From positions 1 through 35,974 of the forward strand of contig VFZY01000042.1 of the NCBI GenBank assembly GCA_016870915.1: a stretch of DNA of 35,974 nt, given 5' to 3'. How positions within the stretch are numbered: position 1 is the first letter of the stretch; every line of letters starts with the position of its first letter. Positions 31,635-35,974 of the stretch are shown here, in pieces. The stretch comes from Acidobacteriota bacterium. GTDB taxonomy: Bacteria; Acidobacteriota; Terriglobia; Bryobacterales; Bryobacteraceae. The position numbers and the translations under genes were made by a program. The notes below the pieces were generated by a model, which did no database searches, was not told where the DNA came from, and saw only the letters and a list, made by a program, of their open reading frames with translations.

Positions 31635-32960
31635 TCAGGAGCCCTTTCCCCCCAAGGGCAGTTTCCCGGCCATCCAGGCATTCCATTTCTTGACGACGGC
31701 GACACGGTCGGCAATAGGAGCCTCCGTCGCCGAATCCACGATGCCGACGCGGCCCTGAGGCATCTCGTACCAGGAACACCAGCCGAAGCCGATAATCTGA
31801 GGATGCTCAACGCTCATCCGCATCATTCCGCCATAGACCTCCTCCCACTCCGCAAGGTCGCGGGCCTGATATCCCTGCTTGGGAGGCTCGCCCGCGTAGA
31901 TGGCCGCACCGGTGTCCGCCAGCAGGATGGGGCCGTCCCAATGGCGGGTGGCCGCTTCAAGCACGCCATACACGGTGCGCGGCGGACCCATGACGTTCAC
32001 TGAGAGCACGTCCAGAAAGCGGCGCATGATGTGGAAGGCCCAGGGGGCCGGGGCGGGCTGCAGGTGGAGCGTGTTGCGGTCGCCCAGAATGAGGTGGTTG
32101 GGGTCGTATTTGCGGATGGCGTCGTGATACATCCGGTGCCACTGTTCGCAGATGCGCACCAGGAAGGCCTCGCGGTCCAGACGCGCCCGGGGCTTGGATA
32201 CGTAACCGTTGAGCGGCTGCTTGATTTGTTCAATGTCGGACCACTGCTTGATGGGGATGCCGTAGGTCTCTCGCCACCGCTCGATACTTCCGTACAGGCG
32301 CTGCATCAGGCGGGTCCACTCCTTCAACCCCGCGCTGACGGGCTGCGTGCAGGCGGTAATCCAGTCCTCGGCCGTCGGCGCGTCCATGTTCCAGGGCGGG
32401 TTGTGGCAAAAGTGATAACCGATCAATTGGCGGTTATCCCGCAACGGCGCCACGAACTCGCGGCAGCGTCCGTCCAGAGCTTCGGCAAACTCCGTCCCAA
32501 ACACATCCGGCATGTCCGCGCTCTTGAGCGCTTGAAAATTGAACGGGTCCCTTCCGCCTGCGCCGGCGCGCTTCATTCCGCCGGCGAGAAACGCGGCAAA
32601 GGGATAGTTGAGCGCGACAAAGTCTTCCGCGGGCCATTCGGGGCTGGTGGAAACGCCGCGCGTTTTCGCCCCGGCGCCGTCACTGCCGTGGTCAACGCCG
32701 CCGACGCTGGGAGGCAGGTAGGTAAAGCCCCAATCCCGATGGCGGTCGCGCAACGTCTCGCGCCACTGAACGCTGCCGGTGCCGTAGTGGTTGCAGCCCC
32801 GCATGTGAAAGGGTTTGCCGGCCGGGTCAATCATCCACCACTTGCCGTTACGCTGCTCCAGGTGGAAGAACTTCGCCGCGGCATCACTCTCGCCGGGAAC
32901 AGCAGCAACTGCCGCGCACCCTACGCCAACCCTGCCCAGGAATCCTCTTCGTGAATGCAT
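31635..32960 (-). CDS. Agarase-like glycoside hydrolase-fold protein (paralogue A), Tat-exported
   Basis: Encodes 441 residues from ATG 32960, chosen because it opens a Tat leader (SRRGFLGRVGVGCAAVAAV). An N-terminal block WWMIDPAGKPFHMRGCNHYG (41-60) is the barrel-opening motif seen in agarase-like clan GH-A proteins. Later blocks are RQLIGYHFCHNPPWNM, RKYDPNHLILGDRNT, FLDVLSVNVMGPP, GPILLADTGAA and QIIGFGWCSWYEMPQ. Matching blocks occur at the same relative places in the two proteins on the other strand (33120-34442 and 34426-35565). The position where agarases carry DNE reads HNPP, so the usual acid/base Glu may be absent. Substrate unknown. Its upstream gap (32961-33119) holds the divergent promoters. 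Confidence 0.7.
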   Translation of the reverse strand: MHSRRGFLGRVGVGCAAVAAVPGESDAAAKFFHLEQRNGKWWMIDPAGKPFHMRGCNHYGTGSVQWRETLRDRHRDWGFTYLPPSVGGVDHGSDGAGAKTRGVSTSPEWPAEDFVALNYPFAAFLAGGMKRAGAGGRDPFNFQALKSADMPDVFGTEFAEALDGRCREFVAPLRDNRQLIGYHFCHNPPWNMDAPTAEDWITACTQPVSAGLKEWTRLMQRLYGSIERWRETYGIPIKQWSDIEQIKQPLNGYVSKPRARLDREAFLVRICEQWHRMYHDAIRKYDPNHLILGDRNTLHLQPAPAPWAFHIMRRFLDVLSVNVMGPPRTVYGVLEAATRHWDGPILLADTGAAIYAGEPPKQGYQARDLAEWEEVYGGMMRMSVEHPQIIGFGWCSWYEMPQGRVGIVDSATEAPIADRVAVVKKWNAWMAGKLPLGGKGS

Positions 32961-33014
32961 AGCAGCAGTCCATCTTGCCTTTCTCGAGTCTCGACAATTC
33001 ATGCGTCGTCGAAG

Positions 33015-33020
33015 ATTGTA
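33015..33020 (-). promoter_or_regulatory. Candidate -10 box for paralogue A
   Basis: TACAAT on the minus strand, with a leader of about 48 bases before ATG 32960. No good -35 match and no strong Shine-Dalgarno sequence are seen near the start. Confidence 0.3.
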
Positions 33021-33102
33021 CCCTGCTGAGCGTCCCAACCGGCGTCCTGATTGGCCGAACGGTTCAGCACGCATCAGCACCAACTTGCGTACTCCACAAG
33101 TC

Positions 33103-33111
33103 TGGTATGCT
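33103..33111 (+). promoter_or_regulatory. Candidate extended -10 for paralogue B
   Basis: TGG followed by TATGCT forms an extended -10 (TGn plus hexamer 33106-33111). TTGCGT at 33085-33090 is a possible -35 with a short 15-base spacer. ATG 33120 lies 8 bases after the box with no Shine-Dalgarno sequence, and ATG 33114 only 2 bases after. Confidence 0.4.
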
Positions 33112-33119
33112 GCATGGCC

Positions 33120-34442
33120 ATGAGCCTACTCCGCGGCGCACGGCACGGTCGGATCACGCGCTGCTATCTGCTCGCGGTGTCCGCCGCTCTTGCCGCCGAA
33201 AGGCCCGCTCATGACACCTACGGCGGGTACACCGCCGTCACGCGCAAGGCCACCGGCTGGTTCCGTGTGGAGCAAATCGGGGAACGCTGGACGTTCATCA
33301 CGCCCGAAGGCCATCCTTACATCGCGCTCGGCGCCAATCACGTGGGGAAGTTCTTTCGCGACCCGGAACAGAACGGCGCCATCCTGTCGCGCTTCGGCGG
33401 CAGCCGGGAGAGCGCCGAAGCGGCCGTTCAAGCGGCCGTTCGCGAGCTGAAACTGAACGCCGGGGAGGCGTACGCGCCCCTGCTCGAGAGCCTGAAGCCG
33501 CGCCTGCCGCGCATCGAGGACGTTTCGTACCCCGGCGACAAGACCCGCTTCGATCTCTTCGACCCCTCAGTGCGGGAGGAGATCCGCCGTCATGTGGGCG
33601 CGCAGTGCCGCGCGTTCGCGAACGATCCGTGGGTGCTCGGCATCGGATTTGCCGACCAGCCCGTGTGGACCACACCGCGTATGGTGTACTTCCGGGGGCT
33701 CGCCGCCTCCGCCCCAGGCAAGCGACGCTATGTCGACTGGCTCCGCGCCCGCTATCCGGACCTGCAAGCGCTTAACCAGGCCTACGGGACCGGCTTCAGT
33801 TCATTCGACGATGCGCTTGGACCTTTCACCGCCGATGCGAGCCGCCCCGCCGTGCGGAGCGATGACCCGGAGTTCCTCGCCATCGCCGCCGATTCACTCT
33901 ACTCGCTGCTGCGCGAGACTGTCCGCCAGGCGGCGCCGCATCACCTCTTCTTCGGCGAGAAGTTCGTGCTGCGCCTTCCTCCGGACGCCGTTCTGAAGGC
34001 TGTGGGCAAGCACGTGGATGTCTTCCTCACCCAGGCGCTCATCCTCTCCCCGCGCCGTCCGCCCGAGTGGCAGGCATTTCAGGCGGACGGCTACCGGCGC
34101 GAGCACGCGCTCACCGGCGGAAAGCCGATGATAGTGGTGGATTGGGCCTCGCCCTTCAGCCTCGACGAGACGTATGACACCGAGCGCGGTACGGTGAAGG
34201 CGGAACGCCCCGCGTCGGAAGATTCGGCGCGCTGGCTTGACGCCGCGCTGCGGGAGCCCTACATGGTGGGGGTGTTCATGTGTCAGTTGATCGGGGTCCA
34301 TGGGAACGACCGCTGGTTCCCGGCCGGACGCATGAAGCGCACCTACCTGCGGGACGAAGGGACGGCGTTTTCCACTCGCGCCGCGCTGCTGAGCGCCGCG
34401 CATGAGGCCACGTTGAAGAGGGTCTATGGGACGCTCCGGTAA
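33120..34442 (+). CDS. Agarase-like glycoside hydrolase-fold protein (paralogue B)
   Basis: Encodes 440 residues from ATG 33120 (ATG 33114 is equally in frame). The leader RITRCYLLAVSAALAAE suggests export. The barrel-opening block RWTFITPEGHPYIALGANHV lies at 56-75, then DPWVLGIGFADQPVWTTPR, HHLFFGEKFVLRLP, KHVDVFLTQALILSP, GKPMIVVDWASPF and REPYMVGVFMCQLIG. These line up in order with paralogues A and C, giving an N-to-C series of beta strands typical of a TIM barrel. Where agarases have DNE, this protein has ADQP. A Glu (DETYDTERG) follows the WASPF strand. Function is inferred only at fold level. It overlaps paralogue C by 17 bases, so B and C are co-translated. Confidence 0.7.
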   Translation: MSLLRGARHGRITRCYLLAVSAALAAERPAHDTYGGYTAVTRKATGWFRVEQIGERWTFITPEGHPYIALGANHVGKFFRDPEQNGAILSRFGGSRESAEAAVQAAVRELKLNAGEAYAPLLESLKPRLPRIEDVSYPGDKTRFDLFDPSVREEIRRHVGAQCRAFANDPWVLGIGFADQPVWTTPRMVYFRGLAASAPGKRRYVDWLRARYPDLQALNQAYGTGFSSFDDALGPFTADASRPAVRSDDPEFLAIAADSLYSLLRETVRQAAPHHLFFGEKFVLRLPPDAVLKAVGKHVDVFLTQALILSPRRPPEWQAFQADGYRREHALTGGKPMIVVDWASPFSLDETYDTERGTVKAERPASEDSARWLDAALREPYMVGVFMCQLIGVHGNDRWFPAGRMKRTYLRDEGTAFSTRAALLSAAHEATLKRVYGTLR

Positions 34443-35565
34443 CGCGCTGACACGCCGTGCGCTGCTGGCCGGAACGCCGCTCGCGGCGGTGCGCGGCGCC
34501 GGGAGTTTCTTTCGCATCGGCAAGGTCAAGCGGCGGCAGTGCCTGCTCGACCCCGCGGGCAAGCCCGTGTTCTCGCTCGCCATGAATCACATCGATTCGG
34601 CGGCGCTGCGGCTCACCGCCGCGTGGCAGGAAGAGTTCGGCGGCGACTTGCGTCGCTGGCTGCGCGGCGTGAGGCGGGATCTCGAGGCCTGGGGCTTCAA
34701 CGCGGTGGGTTGGGTGCAGGAGTACGTCGTTATCAACGACCAGCACCATCGCCACTCCCGCAGCTTCACCCCCGAAGAGTACGGCTGGCTGGAGTTCCCG
34801 TATTTTCACCTGCTGCCGTTCATCGAGTCGCACGGGTGGGAGATCGAAACGCGGCTGCCGAAGGTCGACAGCCCGGGGTTCGCCGAATGGTGCGACTACG
34901 TGGCGCGCGACCAGTGCCCTCGTTTCCGCGACGATCCGAGCCTGATCGGTTACTTCTACTCCGATGTGCCGGCCTGGGTGCAGGCCGGGCCGGCCGGCGC
35001 CTGGCGTGGCACGCTGTTCGACGCGCGCGAGTTGGAGTCCGAAACCGGCCGCCGCGAACTGCTCCGGCTGGCGGGCCACTACTACCGGACGCTGCACGCC
35101 GCCATCCGCCGCCACGATCCAAACCATCTGATCTTCGGAGACCGCCTCAACGCCAACACGCGCCTTCCCGAAGAGGTGGTCAAGGCGGCCCTGCCGTACG
35201 TCGACGTCTTGAGTTTTCAGTGCTTCTCGCCGCCCGCGCAGATTCACGACACCTTGGGGCGATGGGCCGGGTTCTCGAACAAGCCCGTGCTCCTCGCCGA
35301 CGCGGCCCACTGGTCGAACGCGGGCCCGGAAGGCTGGCCGCCGAAACAGGACCGCGCACACGATCCCGCGCTCTACGCGAAGACGCTCGAAGGACTGCTC
35401 GACCTGCCGTACTGCGTCGGCTATCACCTCTGCGGCGCCTACTTGAAGAACAACGCGCGCCGCTACGGATTCCGCGACGCGCACAACCGCGTCGAGCCGT
35501 ACGTGGAGGCGATGGCGAAGGCAAATCGCAGGGCCGCGGCGCGCTTCGCCCGGGAGGCCGGATGA
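34426..35565 (+). CDS. Agarase-like glycoside hydrolase-fold protein (paralogue C), Tat-like leader
   Basis: A 379-residue protein. The N-terminus has a twin-arginine-like leader (LTRRALLAGTPLAAVRGAG). The opening block RRQCLLDPAGKPVFSLAMNH lies at 36-55, then FNAVGWVQEY, DPSLIGYFYSDVPAWVQAG, RRHDPNHLIFGDRLNANTRL, YVDVLSFQCFSPPAQ, NKPVLLADAAHWSN and LPYCVGYHLCGAYLKNNARR. The HDPNHLIFGDR block is almost identical to that of paralogue A, while the overall sequence is divergent. The acid/base position of agarases (DNE) reads SDVP. ATG 34426 lies inside paralogue B. The gene stops 61 bases before the convergent small gene, with an inverted repeat between. Confidence 0.72.
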   Translation: MGRSGNALTRRALLAGTPLAAVRGAGSFFRIGKVKRRQCLLDPAGKPVFSLAMNHIDSAALRLTAAWQEEFGGDLRRWLRGVRRDLEAWGFNAVGWVQEYVVINDQHHRHSRSFTPEEYGWLEFPYFHLLPFIESHGWEIETRLPKVDSPGFAEWCDYVARDQCPRFRDDPSLIGYFYSDVPAWVQAGPAGAWRGTLFDARELESETGRRELLRLAGHYYRTLHAAIRRHDPNHLIFGDRLNANTRLPEEVVKAALPYVDVLSFQCFSPPAQIHDTLGRWAGFSNKPVLLADAAHWSNAGPEGWPPKQDRAHDPALYAKTLEGLLDLPYCVGYHLCGAYLKNNARRYGFRDAHNRVEPYVEAMAKANRRAAARFAREAG

Positions 35566-35600
35566 CGGCGCGGGGTTGGCGTGAAAGTCAACGTCCTGCC

Positions 35601-35636
35601 GGCCCGGTAACTCCTCAATGCCGGGTCTACCGGGCC
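35601..35636. terminator. Inverted repeat between convergent genes, possible bidirectional terminator
   Basis: GGCCCGGTA at 35601-35609 pairs perfectly with TACCGGGCC at 35628-35636 across an 18-base loop. It lies between the end of paralogue C (35565) and the stop of the minus-strand small gene (35627-35629), which falls inside the right arm. Only a short pyrimidine stretch follows, so it is not a textbook intrinsic terminator. Confidence 0.45.
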
Positions 35637-35944
35637 TTCTCGATCACCGTGAACTTCGCCGCTTCAGGACCTTCCACCTCGCCCTTCCAGTAATCGAAAT
35701 ACTCCGGCGCCGAACGATAGCCGCCATGCGACTGCACGATCGGTGAGCAATCGGCCAGACGGGTGTTGCCCTTCGTGTTCAACGGATGTTCGGGGCCATC
35801 CAACCCCAGCGCTTTGTCCAACTGGCCGATTGTGAATCCGAACTTAAGGACAGGGTCGTTGGAAGAGTGGAATACATGGTCGAAAGAAGCCATCCGCAGG
35901 CACTGGCCCGCCCTCGGAAAGGGGATTCTGATCAAATCCGGCAC
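35627..35944 (-). CDS. Small protein of unknown function, probably disrupted at its 5' end
   Basis: I do not recognise this protein. The frame reads about 105 residues from GTG 35944, or 88 from ATG 35893; it also stays open to the window edge. The C-terminal part (LKFGFTIGQLDKALGLDGPE, RLADCSPIVQSHGGYRSAPE, YFDYWKGEVEGPEAAKFTVI) has codon use like its neighbours. The N-terminal 23 codons lie inside the direct repeat, use AGA and AGG codons that are rare here, and carry the residues PDLIRIPFPRAGQC. Coding character seems to begin only at about 35850. This suggests a gene whose 5' part was replaced by, or joined to, the repeat, or a shorter gene starting inside it. No signal peptide is visible. 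Confidence 0.45.
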   Translation of the reverse strand: MPDLIRIPFPRAGQCLRMASFDHVFHSSNDPVLKFGFTIGQLDKALGLDGPEHPLNTKGNTRLADCSPIVQSHGGYRSAPEYFDYWKGEVEGPEAAKFTVIEKAR

Positions 35945-35974
35945 GGGAGTGAGGCGTTGGTGTATACTGTCGGG
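35876..35974. repeat. Right copy of the 99-bp direct repeat, running to the window edge
   Basis: Matches 61-159 in the same orientation with two mismatches. It may continue beyond the window. It contains TATACT at 35963-35968 in the place of TAGACT in the left copy, and overlaps the 5' part of the minus-strand small gene. Confidence 0.95.
35963..35968 (+). promoter_or_regulatory. Candidate -10 box in the right repeat copy, pointing out of the window
   Basis: TATACT followed by GTCGGG. The core GTATACTGT is shared with the M48 gene promoter. On the minus strand the same bases read TATACA, so the box is near-symmetric and could fire both ways. By analogy with the left copy, a gene on + may start about 60 bases past the edge. 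Confidence 0.4.

Noticed and set aside
1-35974. Circular element inferred from the matching ends
   Set aside because: The left copy starts at 61, not 1, and the copies differ at two positions, so they are not a simple assembly overlap of one circle.
1-35974. CRISPR arrays, tRNA or rRNA genes, phage or transposase genes
   Set aside because: No regularly spaced repeats, cloverleaf-like stretches or matching proteins were seen; intergenic gaps are too short to hold most of them.

Overview
The window is a gene-dense, high-GC stretch of bacterial chromosome. Its gene families point to an acidobacterium of the Solibacter/Bryobacter type. These are very large Oar-like TonB-dependent receptors with an N-terminal carboxypeptidase-regulatory-like domain, two operons pairing DUF1549/DUF1553 cytochrome-type proteins with Tat-exported DUF1501 proteins, a PPC-domain protein, a PEP-CTERM protein and many Tat-type leaders. 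The assignment is inferred from family content; there is no rRNA or other marker in the window. I saw no tRNA, rRNA, CRISPR array, insertion sequence or prophage, and no gene-free stretch longer than about 205 bases.

Layout. 1-205: upstream region holding the left copy of a 99-bp direct repeat. 206-4006 (+): TonB-dependent receptor. 4011-8747 (-): DUF1549/DUF1553 then DUF1501 operon. 8833-9440 (-): DUF433/DUF5615 toxin-antitoxin pair. 9515-11854 (+): hexosaminidase-like exported protein. 11840-14509 (-): RluA-type pseudouridine synthase coupled to an exported sugar-isomerase-like protein, then an M48 metalloprotease. 14607-21253 (+): class V aminotransferase, TPR protein, multi-pass membrane protein, and a second large receptor whose only plausible signal-peptide start is a CTG overlapping the previous stop. 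21362-22189 (+): PEP-CTERM protein. 22190-28292 (-): PPC protein, DUF1549/DUF1553, DUF1501 and a broken HAD/GmhB-like phosphatase. 28306-31622 (+): SDR oxidoreductase, RluD-type pseudouridine synthase, nicotinamidase-like hydrolase, and a POTRA-like plus HEAT-like exported protein. 31635-35565: three divergent paralogues of an agarase-like glycoside-hydrolase fold, one on - and two on +. 35627-35974: an apparently 5'-disrupted small gene and the right copy of the repeat.

How they may work together (inference). The receptors, exported glycosidase-like proteins, DUF1501/DUF1549 modules and PPC protein look like machinery for capturing and processing polymers at the cell envelope. The SDR, aminotransferase and isomerase could act on released sugars or acids. 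No complete known pathway can be assigned.

The observations most worth a second look are: the 99-bp direct repeat at both ends of the window, with one copy abutting a seemingly truncated gene; the decayed HAD phosphatase with an internal deletion and an Asp-to-Asn change; the CTG/TGA start-stop overlap in front of the second receptor; the recurrent placement of TAnnnT-like boxes 6-8 nt before start codons (possible leaderless mRNAs), including a dyad-symmetric version between two divergent genes; the cluster of three agarase-like paralogues; and the POTRA-HEAT protein.
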